From Bacillus sp. FJAT-18017 (GTDB lineage: Bacteria; Bacillota; Bacilli; Bacillales; Cytobacillaceae): a DNA stretch of 64,000 nucleotides. Positions within the stretch are counted from its first letter, which is position 1, and each line of letters opens with the position of its first letter. Made by a program: the position numbers and the translations under genes. The notes beneath the pieces were generated by a model that had not been told where the DNA came from, searched no databases, and saw only the letters and a program-made list of their open reading frames with translations. The stretch spans positions 3,879,501-3,943,500 of the forward strand of contig NZ_CP012602.1 of assembly GCF_001278805.1 (NCBI RefSeq), written 5' to 3'. Shown here piece by piece: positions 1 to 7,942 of the stretch.

Positions 1-1281
1 AAGACACTTCCGCTTCTCTCCATCGTGTCCGTAGAATTCCATCTTCTCTATGATAAATTCAACCCGCTCATTCACTTTGAGGCGCTTGGTCACTTCGGCA
101 ATGTCATCAATCGAAACATCGCTCAAATCAATTCCCTCAATATCGGTAATGCCAAAGTAGTGGAACGGAATAACCAGCTCATCATCAAGCGCCTCGTGCA
201 GCCGTACCTCAAGCGCAACATTATTATCAAAAAGGTCAAACACATTGTACCCGTCGCTCCGTTCTGGGGTAGCGGTCATCCCAAGAGTGAACTTCGGAGT
301 AAAATAGTTCAAAACATCTCGATAGGTTGGACTGGTTGCATGGTGAGCTTCATCGATGATAAGGTAATCAAACTCACCCTGTTCAAACTCTTGATAAGTC
401 TTTGACAGAGTTTGAATTGTCGCAAAAACAAAATCCGCATTCTTTTCTTTGTGATTGCCAGTCAATAAACCAAAGGTAAGGTTTTCATTCGGAAGCAGCT
501 TTTCAAACGTCTCCTTCGCTTTTCTGAGAATCTCTTCCCTATGTACAACAAATAGCAGCCTCTTCGGCCGGAAGCTTTTTACATCAAACGCAGACATATA
601 GGTTTTCCCTGTCCCGGTTGCGGCAATCACAAGCGCCTTCTTTTCACCAAAGCCCCGGAGTCGGGCAAGATTATCAATCGCACGCCGCTGCATCCGGTTC
701 GGAGTAATGTATTCCGGCTTTTCAAAAATCAAGTACTGCTTGGATTGGGCTCCCTTAAGAGTCTTCAGAAATTCCTCGTATTCCGCAATCAGCTTTTCGT
801 CTGCAACCTGGGATCTTTCCCATAGAGCATCATATTCCTTCAAGACTTCTTTTATAAATGAAGCATCGCTCTTTGAAATAACCTCCACGTTCCATTCAAC
901 ATTACTTTTCAACGCGCTCTGGGTAATATTGGATGAACCGATGATGACTTTATATGAATCTTCATATTCAAAAATATAAGCCTTCGTATGGAATCCAATC
1001 TCCTTATCCGTCACAAACACTTTTAAATCAACATTGCTAAACTCTCTAATTTTCTCCAATGCTTTCGCATCTGTAAAATTAAGATACGTAGAAGTAATAA
1101 TCTTCCCGGTAACACCTTTTTTCTCTGCCTCACGCAGCGGATCAAGCAACAGCTGAAGTCCGCTGAAGTTAATAAAGGCAACACTAAAATAAAATCTCCT
1201 GCACTCATTCATTGAATCTACCAATTCCTGAAGCAAATTCCCTTTATCTGAATTAACGATCAACCGCTTTTCAACCTGCAT
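1..1281 (-). CDS. PLD-nuclease / DEAD-DEAH helicase fusion (C-terminus beyond window)
   Basis: Superfamily 2 helicase fused behind a phospholipase D-like nuclease domain; 427 residues are visible and the frame is still open at base 1. The N-terminal part carries one HKD-type motif near residue 96 (HTKAYIFEYE, then GSSN), as in PLD-like nucleases of helicase fusions. The helicase core follows with Walker A AATGTGKT near residue 220 and DEAH (IIDEAHH) near residue 310, then the TATPERSDG segment. The ATG at 1281 is preceded by an AGGGGT-like ribosome binding site. Proteins of this layout usually continue with a helicase C domain and often a DUF3427-like tail, which cannot be seen here. The likely role is DNA remodelling or cleavage; a defence role is possible but unproven. 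Confidence 0.85.
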   Translation of the reverse strand, partial: MQVEKRLIVNSDKGNLLQELVDSMNECRRFYFSVAFINFSGLQLLLDPLREAEKKGVTGKIITSTYLNFTDAKALEKIREFSNVDLKVFVTDKEIGFHTKAYIFEYEDSYKVIIGSSNITQSALKSNVEWNVEVISKSDASFIKEVLKEYDALWERSQVADEKLIAEYEEFLKTLKGAQSKQYLIFEKPEYITPNRMQRRAIDNLARLRGFGEKKALVIAATGTGKTYMSAFDVKSFRPKRLLFVVHREEILRKAKETFEKLLPNENLTFGLLTGNHKEKNADFVFATIQTLSKTYQEFEQGEFDYLIIDEAHHATSPTYRDVLNYFTPKFTLGMTATPERSDGYNVFDLFDNNVALEVRLHEALDDELVIPFHYFGITDIEGIDLSDVSIDDIAEVTKRLKVNERVEFIIEKMEFYGHDGEKRKCL

Positions 1282-1396
1282 GATTCTACCCCTGTCGAAA
1301 TTTCATTGTTGCTAAAATTTTACTATACTATTAAAGAAGAAGGAAGATCTTAGCTCCTTTGCTAGTAAAAGCTAGAATGAAAATAAGGAGGGACAT

Positions 1397-2119
1397 ATGA
1401 ATAGAAAGTTTGCTATTTCGGATATTCACGGCCAGTTTGAACCGCTGAAAGCCTTGTTGGCCGAGGCAAAATTCAATCCAGAACAGGATACGCTTGTTGT
1501 TGTCGGTGATATGATCGACCGGGGTCCGCAATCAGCCGAAGTCGTCCGGTTTTTAAAGGGGATGCAGGACCAGCATCCGGAAAACATTTTTGTTACACTC
1601 GGAAATCATGAAATTATGATGCGGCGCTATGCCTTTGAGGGGAATAGCCATATGTGGCTGTATCATGGGGGAACTGAAGTAATTAAAGAGTTTAATACAG
1701 AGTTTGTAACAGTAACTGAACGGAACGAGCACTTTGTCTGGCTTGCCAACCTTCCCCTCTATGTTATGGATGAAGAACATTTCTTTACCCATGCTGGGAT
1801 TGATCCATTCGAACCACTCGCAAACCAAAAAGAAGATGTAACCTTCATGCAACTAAGGCAGTTGTACCTTCAGCCAGCAAACGCCATGACAAAACGGATT
1901 GGCAACAGAAAAATTGTCCATGGCCACACGCCGTATCCCTTTGTGTATCAAACAGAAAGATTTGTATCATGCGATACGGGAGCAAGCATCTTTAAAGAAG
2001 GAAAACTTTCCCTAGCCGACTTGACGAACAATGTTTATTTCTCCTGTGAAACAGAAACGCTTCACATCACGAAACAGGGCATCCGGTTGATTACAGAATT
2101 AGAAAGACTAAAAGGGTAA
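1397..2119 (+). CDS. Metallophosphoesterase, PrpE/ApaH-like protein phosphatase
   Basis: Calcineurin-like phosphoesterase of 240 residues. The metal-binding blocks are all present: SDIHGQ near residue 8, GDMIDRGPQ near residue 38, GNHE near residue 70 and a later HGHTPYP. This arrangement is typical of the PrpA/PrpE/ApaH group, which acts on phosphoserine/phosphothreonine or dinucleoside polyphosphates; the substrate cannot be chosen from sequence. It has no signal peptide and should be cytoplasmic. An AAGGAGGG ribosome binding site lies just before the ATG. It is transcribed away from the PLD-helicase gene, with about 115 bp between the two starts. Confidence 0.9.
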   Translation: MNRKFAISDIHGQFEPLKALLAEAKFNPEQDTLVVVGDMIDRGPQSAEVVRFLKGMQDQHPENIFVTLGNHEIMMRRYAFEGNSHMWLYHGGTEVIKEFNTEFVTVTERNEHFVWLANLPLYVMDEEHFFTHAGIDPFEPLANQKEDVTFMQLRQLYLQPANAMTKRIGNRKIVHGHTPYPFVYQTERFVSCDTGASIFKEGKLSLADLTNNVYFSCETETLHITKQGIRLITELERLKG

Positions 2120-2122
2120 AGA

Positions 2123-2178
2123 AAGCCTGGCATAACCCGAAAATTTTCTGTTCTACAAACGCGGGTCGTGACAGGCTT
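2123..2178. terminator. Possible shared hairpin between convergent genes
   Basis: AAGCCTG and CAGGCTT pair around an inner ACCCG/CGGGT pair between the convergent phosphatase and the small gene that follows. The loop is long and the T tracts are weak, so this is only a candidate. Confidence 0.35.
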
Positions 2179-2404
2179 AAACAAATTCGATTTTGAACTG
2201 GAAGTCTTTCGTATAATCCAATGCTTCCTGAATAATTTTTTGTTTCATAGCACTGTCAATTACCTCTTTCTCATGCGGAGGTTCCCAATTTTTCATCGTG
2301 TCGGTATAAGCAGCAAAACCATTCACTAGCAGTTCTCCCTGCACTTTTACCACTTTATTGTCCACCTCTATCAATATATAAGAAGATGTACCTGTTATTT
2401 TCAC
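2177..2404 (-). CDS. Small conserved protein, Imm74-like
   Basis: 75 residues starting at GTG, with a GAGGAAA ribosome binding site just upstream. The pattern MKITGTSSYILIEVDNK, then a 'V.GEL..NGF.AY' segment, resembles short proteins annotated as Imm74 family immunity proteins; that resemblance is from memory and not verified. No toxin gene is visible beside it, so an immunity role is uncertain. Small soluble beta-rich protein is the safe description. Confidence 0.55.
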   Translation of the reverse strand: MKITGTSSYILIEVDNKVVKVQGELLVNGFAAYTDTMKNWEPPHEKEVIDSAMKQKIIQEALDYTKDFQFKIEFV

Positions 2405-2659
2405 TTGGTTTCCTCATCTCTCACCTCTGTAGTTGCTCGTGACTTTTGTGCTTGCATCCATCGCCCAAATTTTCACTTGCCTTTTCTAATACATTAGACC
2501 AAATAGTTTTAGCATTTAACATATTTCTTTAACCTCTCTCTTCCATAAATAGAATATTATAAATCTTATAATCTTTATAGGGTAACAAATCCCTCCATTC
2601 CTTTTAGAATAACATGGTAAAATTAACCTATAAAACTATAATGGCAAGGAGGAATAACA

Positions 2660-2929
2660 ATGTTAAGAAGTACCCCTTATTGCAATTTAATTGCCCAAGG
2701 TAGATCACAAGAGGGAAATGACATTGCTGCTGTAGAACGGATTTTCATTAAAGGAATGAAACGGGATGAAATAAGATTTGCTTGGTACAAGCAAGTAAAC
2801 GGTTCAGAAAGATTTCAACCCAGGCCTCTAGATTTAACGGAGGAAGAACTTCTAAAGGTTCTTGAGGATGGAGTAGCAAACGGAGTATTTTCAACTAGTT
2901 TTAGAGAAAATCTAAAGAAGATTCTATAA
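2660..2929 (+). CDS. Hypothetical protein, 89 residues
   Basis: Not recognised. An AAGGAGG ribosome binding site lies upstream and a TATAAT-like hexamer just before that. The protein is soluble and mixed in charge, with a central EIRFAWYKQ segment and a RPLDLTEEELLKVLE helix near the C-terminus. It is followed after about 20 bp by another unknown gene on the same strand, so the two are probably co-transcribed. No transmembrane segment or signal peptide is seen. Confidence 0.7.
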   Translation: MLRSTPYCNLIAQGRSQEGNDIAAVERIFIKGMKRDEIRFAWYKQVNGSERFQPRPLDLTEEELLKVLEDGVANGVFSTSFRENLKKIL

Positions 2930-2948
2930 CCATATGGAGGTACTGCGA

Positions 2949-3431
2949 ATGCCGATTCAATTGAGTAAAATGCAAAATCCTGACACTGCAATTCTGACTG
3001 TCGACGAGTTAAATGAGGCTATTTTTAAGCACCTTGGCACAAGAAACTTTATAATCAATAAAGGGCGTACAAGCTCAGATCCAGATATACGAGCTGTAAA
3101 ATTTGATGTTGAATTGATTATTGAATCAAGAGGAAACCAAGCATCAAAAAACAAAGGGAATGACATTGTTTTTGATTCCTCTCAGTTAGACATTCATTTG
3201 TCCGAACATGTTATTCAGATGATGAAATTTCAACAGTCCGTTTCATCTGCTAATCAACTAGTATTTATTATGGTGATGCCTGATATTGTAAGGTTAAGAG
3301 AAAGAGTGAAAAAGATAGACAAAGGTCTAGATACACTTAATATTGTTAGAGTTTGGGTAGATAACTTGGAAAATATAAGATGTGAAGGAAATATTGAAGC
3401 TAAATTAATAGTAGAAGAACTTTTCAAATAA
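2949..3431 (+). CDS. Hypothetical protein, 160 residues
   Basis: Not recognised. The frame opens earlier, at an ATG at 2934, but that ATG is part of the GGAGG ribosome binding site (2936-2940); the ATG at 2949 has ideal spacing and is chosen. The protein has no signal peptide or membrane span. It contains a predicted mixed alpha/beta core (FIINKGRTSSDPDIRAVKFDVELIIESRG in two parts) and a hydrophobic strand LVFIMVMPDI near residue 107. Second gene of a two-gene unit with the 89-residue protein. Confidence 0.7.
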   Translation: MPIQLSKMQNPDTAILTVDELNEAIFKHLGTRNFIINKGRTSSDPDIRAVKFDVELIIESRGNQASKNKGNDIVFDSSQLDIHLSEHVIQMMKFQQSVSSANQLVFIMVMPDIVRLRERVKKIDKGLDTLNIVRVWVDNLENIRCEGNIEAKLIVEELFK

Positions 3432-3564
3432 GTGAAGAAATCCAAAAAAGGCGTCTTTTTTTGATGCATAATATTTATGAGCCATTTGAAAAAAAATTAA
3501 ACAGCTATGTCACTGTTCTCAGTTACGGCCTCTCCCCTAGGACAAGCATCGATATGAAATCAAA

Positions 3565-3596
3565 GGAGACGGTTTCTCGGATTGAGAAATCGTCCC
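3565..3596 (-). terminator. Probable terminator after the GDSL hydrolase
   Basis: Inverted repeat GGAGACGGTTTCTC / GAGAAATCGTCCC with a short loop, 15 bp beyond the GDSL stop. On the minus strand the hairpin is followed by TTTGATTT. The stem needs G-T pairs. Confidence 0.55.
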
Positions 3597-3610
3597 TTTA
3601 TTCATATCTA

Positions 3611-4357
3611 TTAATTTCTATTTTTCAGGTAAGTCTTCCAAAACTCCTTGGCGATTGCTTCATACCCCTGAGAACTTAAGTGAATATCAGCAGGGTTAGG
3701 AACGTATTCTTTTTCGTATTTTTTAATCACTTGGTCTACTGGTACAAACACATCCCCATTAGCCAATGCTATAGTTTCAATCATCTGGTTAAAACTCGTA
3801 AGCAAAGGTAATAGCGAAGCTTGCTGCTCCTGCGGCAGATGTGGGAAGGGATTATAGTAGCCCATTACGTAGACCTTCGAATCACGTTTAATACTATCAA
3901 CCGTACTGAGAATTCCATACAAGTTTTCGCCAATCTTTTTTATAGCACCATGGGCAAGTAAAGGGTTCTGTTGTATTTTCGATAAATCAGCGAGCAGGTC
4001 ATTAGCCCCAATATCAATTGTTACCAATTCTGCATCCTGGATAGCTGCTCGTAACGAATTAAACTTTGGATTGGCTGGGTTGGTCAGTTCATTTAATATA
4101 TTTGTAGTCTTGTATCCCGAAACACCAAAATTGTCCAACTCTACATTATATTGAGACTGAGTAAACCTGTCGGCCAGGAAGTCTGCATATCCATCTTTAA
4201 GTTCCTTGTAAGGTGTTTGACCAGCCGCAAGTGAATCTCCCAACGCAACATAATCAAAGTCCTGTTTAACAACATTCTTCGCGGAAGTAACAAAAGGCAG
4301 TGACAAAACCAGGGAGCTAATTAATAAAGTACTAGAAAGTAATCTTTTAATCTTCAT
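3611..4357 (-). CDS. Secreted GDSL/SGNH-family lipase-esterase
   Basis: 248-residue SGNH hydrolase. An N-terminal signal peptide (MKIKRLLSSTLLISSLVLSL..) ends near SAK. The SGNH blocks are readable: GDSLAAG near residue 40 (catalytic Ser), the Gly of FGVSGYKT (block II), GAND near residue 117 (block III) and DIHLSSQGY near residue 231 (catalytic Asp/His). Such enzymes cleave ester bonds in lipids or acetylated polysaccharides outside the cell. AGGAGGGG precedes the ATG. Monocistronic, with a candidate terminator downstream. Confidence 0.9.
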   Translation of the reverse strand: MKIKRLLSSTLLISSLVLSLPFVTSAKNVVKQDFDYVALGDSLAAGQTPYKELKDGYADFLADRFTQSQYNVELDNFGVSGYKTTNILNELTNPANPKFNSLRAAIQDAELVTIDIGANDLLADLSKIQQNPLLAHGAIKKIGENLYGILSTVDSIKRDSKVYVMGYYNPFPHLPQEQQASLLPLLTSFNQMIETIALANGDVFVPVDQVIKKYEKEYVPNPADIHLSSQGYEAIAKEFWKTYLKNRN

Positions 4358-4440
4358 TTAACCCCTCCTTTTCATACCATTATATTCTCTATTGAGAACT
4401 TTCTCCACCTATAGAACGAAAACCATACAAAGAAAAGTGA

Positions 4441-4482
4441 AAACGCACAAAAGATAAGATTAGCAGCCTTTGTGCGTTTTTC
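4441..4482. terminator. Bidirectional terminator
   Basis: AAACGCACAAA pairs with TTTGTGCGTTT; T-rich sequence follows on the plus strand and TTTTCACTTTTC on the minus strand. It lies just downstream (minus strand) of the rbsB-like relic and is probably that lost gene's old terminator. Confidence 0.6.
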
Positions 4483-4507
4483 TTTTTACACGGTAGTCTT
4501 GGTTTTA

Positions 4508-4674
4508 TCTAATAAATAAGTTTCCCAATCAACACTGGCAGTTGTAAAACGGTGGCCCGGTGGCTTCCATTTTCCCTGCTTTAATTGGATAAAGCGCATC
4601 ATGATTGCCGTCAAATCCATTTACGATAATATCTCAATGGCTCCAAGTGCTATCTCATCATTATGTGCAAACCA
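4508..4674 (-). pseudogene. Relic of an RbsB-like sugar-binding protein gene
   Basis: Read on the minus strand in three frames, this stretch matches consecutive parts of the intact RbsB encoded at 6038-6955. FAHNDEIALGAIE matches FAHNDEMALGAIE. DIIVNGFDGNHDAL then IKAGKMEAT match the following residues. QLPVLIGKL matches QQPELIGKL. Frameshifts, a small deletion and stop codons separate the pieces, and nothing of the N-terminal two thirds remains. It is a decayed paralogue or duplicated end of the ribose operon, followed by its own hairpin terminator. The similarity is direct evidence; the duplication history is inference. Confidence 0.85.
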
Positions 4675-4705
4675 CTTAGCTCCCAAAACAATTTCCCTCA
4701 AACTC

Positions 4706-4736
4706 TTTCGAGAAAATCGGGAAGTGACAGGCACCA
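4706..4736. repeat. Dispersed GTGACAGGCACC repeat, copy A
   Basis: Reads TTTCGAGAAAATCGGGA followed by AGTGACAGGCACCA. Related copies lie at 16244, 58542 and 59047. It sits between the rbsB relic and the TauE/SafE gene. Confidence 0.7.
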
Positions 4737-4789
4737 CTATACTTCTCCCATAACTTTTGATAGGTTAGTAATATCAAGGGGGAAACAAA

Positions 4790-5584
4790 ATGTCTCTTAC
4801 AACAGGATTGCTATTGCTAGCAGTTGGTATGCTGGCAGGCGGATACGGCACGATAGTTGGCGCCGGGGGCGGTTTCATCTTCGTTCCGGCACTGTTACTG
4901 ATTTTCGACATGGATCCTGCCCTTGCAGCAGGGTCAGGGATTGTTATTGTCTTAATCAATTCGTTATCGGGTGTAATAGGCTACGCAAAACAAAATAGGA
5001 TCGATTATCGAACAGGAATCATTTTGAGCGCGGGAGCATTCCCTGGTTCCTTACTGGGAGTATGGCTGCTTCAAATCTATTCATCAAACTATTTTTATAT
5101 CGTGTTTGCTACCCTTCTCATCGCGCTTGGCATTTTTTTATTTGCTAAAAACTCGCCTTTTGCTAGTTTTAAAAAGAAGAAGATGCCAATTATTGAGGAA
5201 GAGCGAAATCTCGTTGCCAAGAAACAGGACCTCCCTATCAAATGGCTTGTGCCAATTGGTTTTTTCATGGGTGTGCTGTCTAGTTATCTTGGCATCGGAG
5301 GCGGCTGGCTGCTTGTTCCGATCCTAATTTATATTTTTAAAATACCTGCACATTATGCAACGGCGACCTCTCTTTTTTCACTAACACTTTATTCTACGGT
5401 AGGCGTCGTCTCGCAAATTTTCTATAGCAGCATTGATTGGCAAATTGTTTTTTGGGGCGGTGCAGGAGTAATTATCGGGTCACAAATCGGAGTATCCCTT
5501 TCGCAGAAAATTCCTGGGAAGGTCATCCTTCAATTGCTGTCCGTTCTTCTAGTCGGAATTGGGTTTCGAATGTTTTTTTACTAG
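4790..5584 (+). CDS. Sulfite exporter TauE/SafE family (TSUP) membrane protein
   Basis: 264-residue integral membrane protein with about eight hydrophobic spans and the family's internal duplication. The first repeat contains GTIVGAGGGFIFVPALL near residue 20 and the second YLGIGGGWLLVPILIY near residue 167, which are the signature glycine-rich helices of TSUP transporters. Members move sulfite, sulfoacetate or other small organosulfur anions; the substrate here is not determined. CAAGGGGG upstream is the ribosome binding site. Single gene with a strong terminator downstream. Confidence 0.9.
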   Translation: MSLTTGLLLLAVGMLAGGYGTIVGAGGGFIFVPALLLIFDMDPALAAGSGIVIVLINSLSGVIGYAKQNRIDYRTGIILSAGAFPGSLLGVWLLQIYSSNYFYIVFATLLIALGIFLFAKNSPFASFKKKKMPIIEEERNLVAKKQDLPIKWLVPIGFFMGVLSSYLGIGGGWLLVPILIYIFKIPAHYATATSLFSLTLYSTVGVVSQIFYSSIDWQIVFWGGAGVIIGSQIGVSLSQKIPGKVILQLLSVLLVGIGFRMFFY

Positions 5585-5625
5585 GAATCTAGTGCCAAAA
5601 CCGGCACACTTAAAACAATAGACGA

Positions 5626-5652
5626 AAACGGGAGCGCTACTCCCGTTTTTCT
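5626..5652 (+). terminator. Intrinsic terminator after the TSUP gene
   Basis: AAACGGGAG / CTCCCGTTT stem with a 5-nt loop, then TTTCTTT. Confidence 0.85.
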
Positions 5653-5742
5653 TTATACCCGCCAGAATCTGACGGTTATTTTCCAGTTTTATCCACCAAG
5701 TAGCCCGTGTTAAAGGGCAGTGCAGCTTCCTCAATTTCAATT

Positions 5743-5858
5743 TGTCCTGTATCTTTAAAAATCTGTCCTGAATCCATCGAAATCTGTCCTGAAAAGCTTA
5801 AAATGTGTCCTGTATCTTTTGGGAAATGTCCTATAAACTTGGGAAATTGTCCTGAACC
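5743..5858. repeat. 21-bp periodic array 1, core TGTCCTG
   Basis: Six copies of TGTCCTG (one TGTCCTA) begin at 5743, 5764, 5785, 5806, 5827 and 5848, an exact 21-bp spacing. About 14 variable A/T-rich bases fill each unit. A frame stays open across it only because 21 is a multiple of three; there is no ribosome binding site and it is not called as a gene. Confidence 0.9.
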
Positions 5859-5905
5859 ACCCCAAACACGTTCGAAAAGACGTCACCCTACCAACTCTAC
5901 AAAAA

Positions 5906-5947
5906 GGGACGGCCCTCCATTTCCATTAAAAAGTGGAGTACCGTCCC
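5906..5947 (-). terminator. Terminator of the rbs operon
   Basis: GGGACGG..CTCCA pairs with TGGAG..CCGTCCC; on the minus strand it is followed by TTTTTGT. It lies about 90 bp beyond the rbsB stop. Confidence 0.8.
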
Positions 5948-6037
5948 TATTTACACATTCATTCCATTGACAAAATCGAACTTCCCGGTTACCTTGGCAA
6001 GTCCATTCAGCAAAGGTGAACCGTTGCCATTTTCCCT

Positions 6038-6955
6038 CTATTCTTTCACTACTAGCTTCAACGGTGCCGGAATGTTTTCTTCAATTTTCTTACCCTGAAT
6101 TACATCAATTCCGGCTTCAACAGCAAGTTTTCCGATCAGCTCTGGCTGCTGGGCAACGGTGGCTTCCATATTCCCCGCTTTAATCGCATTAAGCGCATCA
6201 TCATTTCCGTCAAAACCAATGACCATGATGTCTTTCCCTGAGCTGCTTATTGCTTCAATAGCCCCAAGAGCCATCTCATCGTTATGCGCGAAGACCGCTT
6301 GGATGTCAGGGTTTGCCTGAAGCAGGTTTTCCATTACAGTTAACCCCTTGGTACGGTCGAAATCAGCTGATTGTTTTGCGACAATATCTAACTTCTCATC
6401 GGCAATATTATGGAACCCTTTCCCTCTTTCACGGGTTGCGGAGGCACCTGGTACACCTTCAAGCTCTGCTACCTTAGCATTTTCTCCGAGTTTCTCGACA
6501 ATATATTCGGCTGCCATTTCGCCGCCTTTAATGTTATCGGATGCAACCAGCGTTTCAACCTTTCCTTTTTCAGCGGAACGGTCCAGAGTAACAACAGGGA
6601 TTCCAATTGTATTCGCTGATTCGACAGCTGTTGAAATGGCTGCGGAATCTGTTGGGTTGATGAGAAGAAGATCGACACCCTGCTGAATTAGGTCTTCAAC
6701 ATCGTTAATTTGTTTTGCTGAGTCATTTTGGGCATCGACAATCTTTACTTCCACGCCAAGTGCCTTTGCCTCTTTTTCAACACCATTTTTCAAGGAAACA
6801 AAGAACGGGTTATTTAAGGTGGAAACAGAAAGTCCAATCTTCAAATCCTTTATATCATCCTTTTTTGCAGGCTTAGCCCATTCAGGCGGCTGCATCGAAC
6901 ATGCTCCTAAAAGCAAAACTGACATTGATATGATAAGTAAGGCCAATTTTTTCAT
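6038..6955 (-). CDS. rbsB: Ribose ABC transporter substrate-binding lipoprotein
   Basis: 305-residue periplasmic-binding-protein homologue anchored as a lipoprotein: MKKLALLIISMSVLLLGAC has the lipobox LLGAC with the modified Cys near residue 19. The mature part shows the type I sugar-binding fold: GLSVSTLNNPFF near residue 42, DAQND, TLDRS and FDGNDDALNAI. It captures ribose (or a related pentose) outside the cell and delivers it to RbsC/RbsA. Last gene of the rbsRKDACB operon, with a terminator downstream. A decayed fragment of a close paralogue lies at 4508-4674. Confidence 0.95.
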   Translation of the reverse strand: MKKLALLIISMSVLLLGACSMQPPEWAKPAKKDDIKDLKIGLSVSTLNNPFFVSLKNGVEKEAKALGVEVKIVDAQNDSAKQINDVEDLIQQGVDLLLINPTDSAAISTAVESANTIGIPVVTLDRSAEKGKVETLVASDNIKGGEMAAEYIVEKLGENAKVAELEGVPGASATRERGKGFHNIADEKLDIVAKQSADFDRTKGLTVMENLLQANPDIQAVFAHNDEMALGAIEAISSSGKDIMVIGFDGNDDALNAIKAGNMEATVAQQPELIGKLAVEAGIDVIQGKKIEENIPAPLKLVVKE

Positions 6956-6975
6956 AAAAATTCCGCTCCTTATGC

Positions 6976-7941
6976 TTATTTCTTCCGGTCAAGTAACACA
7001 GCAATGGCAATAACAATCCCTTTTACGACCATTTGGTAGAATGACGAAACTCCGAGAAGGTTCAAGCCATTATTCAAAATACCGATGATTAAGGCACCAA
7101 TCAGTGTTCCAACAATCCGTCCCTTCCCGCCGGATAGGCTTGTCCCGCCTAATACGACCGCGGCAATGGCATCTAGTTCGTAGGAAGTACCTGCTGTTGG
7201 CTGGGCAGAATTCAATCGGGATGTCAAGATCGCACCTGCCAGGGCAGCCATTAAACCAGACAGAGCGTAAATTATTACCTTCACATTTGGAACCTTAATC
7301 CCGGAAATGAGCGCCGCTTTTTCATTCCCGCCAATAGCATAGGTTTTCCTACCAAATGGCGTTTTGTGAAGAAGGATATATAACAGTACAAACGTAACAA
7401 TCATCGTAATCGCAGGGACAGGAATTCCAAGGAAATAGCCTCTGCCAAATAGTTGAAACAACATATTATCTCCGAGTCCGGTAATTGGATTCCCGTCTGT
7501 ATAAACAAGTGTCAATCCTCTGAAGATCGTCATTGTTGCCAGAGTGGCAATGAACGGAGCCATTTTGCCTTTTGTAATCAGCAGGCCATTCACAGTCCCC
7601 ATGACAGCGCCAAGAATACAGCCGATCACGATTGCGAAAATAGGGTCGATTCCAGAAACGATCATCCCAGCCGTTAACGCACTTGATAATGCCAGAATCG
7701 CACCGACAGATAAATCAATTCCCCCTGTTAATATAACAAACGTCATTCCAAACGCAATCAGGGCATTAATAGCCACCTGGCGCAGCAAGTTTAATATATT
7801 CAAAGGTTCTAGAAAACTAGGGTTGAGTACAGAAACGATTGCAATCAGAATGATAAGTCCTAGCAGCGGCCCAAGTTTTTGGGTTACCGTATTAACATAG
7901 TTCCCTTTTGCGTTTTTTACTGGTAAATTGGTTGCGTTCAT
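6976..7941 (-). CDS. rbsC: Ribose ABC transporter permease
   Basis: 321-residue polytopic membrane protein of the branched-chain/ribose permease family with about eight to ten hydrophobic spans. The conserved stretch VVLGGTSLSGGKGRIVGT near residue 265 is the loop that contacts the ATPase. It forms the pentose channel with RbsA and RbsB. It starts one base after the rbsA stop and is followed by rbsB after 20 bp, so translation is tightly linked. Confidence 0.95.
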   Translation of the reverse strand: MNATNLPVKNAKGNYVNTVTQKLGPLLGLIILIAIVSVLNPSFLEPLNILNLLRQVAINALIAFGMTFVILTGGIDLSVGAILALSSALTAGMIVSGIDPIFAIVIGCILGAVMGTVNGLLITKGKMAPFIATLATMTIFRGLTLVYTDGNPITGLGDNMLFQLFGRGYFLGIPVPAITMIVTFVLLYILLHKTPFGRKTYAIGGNEKAALISGIKVPNVKVIIYALSGLMAALAGAILTSRLNSAQPTAGTSYELDAIAAVVLGGTSLSGGKGRIVGTLIGALIIGILNNGLNLLGVSSFYQMVVKGIVIAIAVLLDRKK

Positions 7942-7942
7942 C

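Noticed and set aside
5707..5970. 87-codon plus-strand frame across array 1
   Set aside because: It is open only because the array period is a multiple of three; there is no ribosome binding site and it runs into the rbs terminator.
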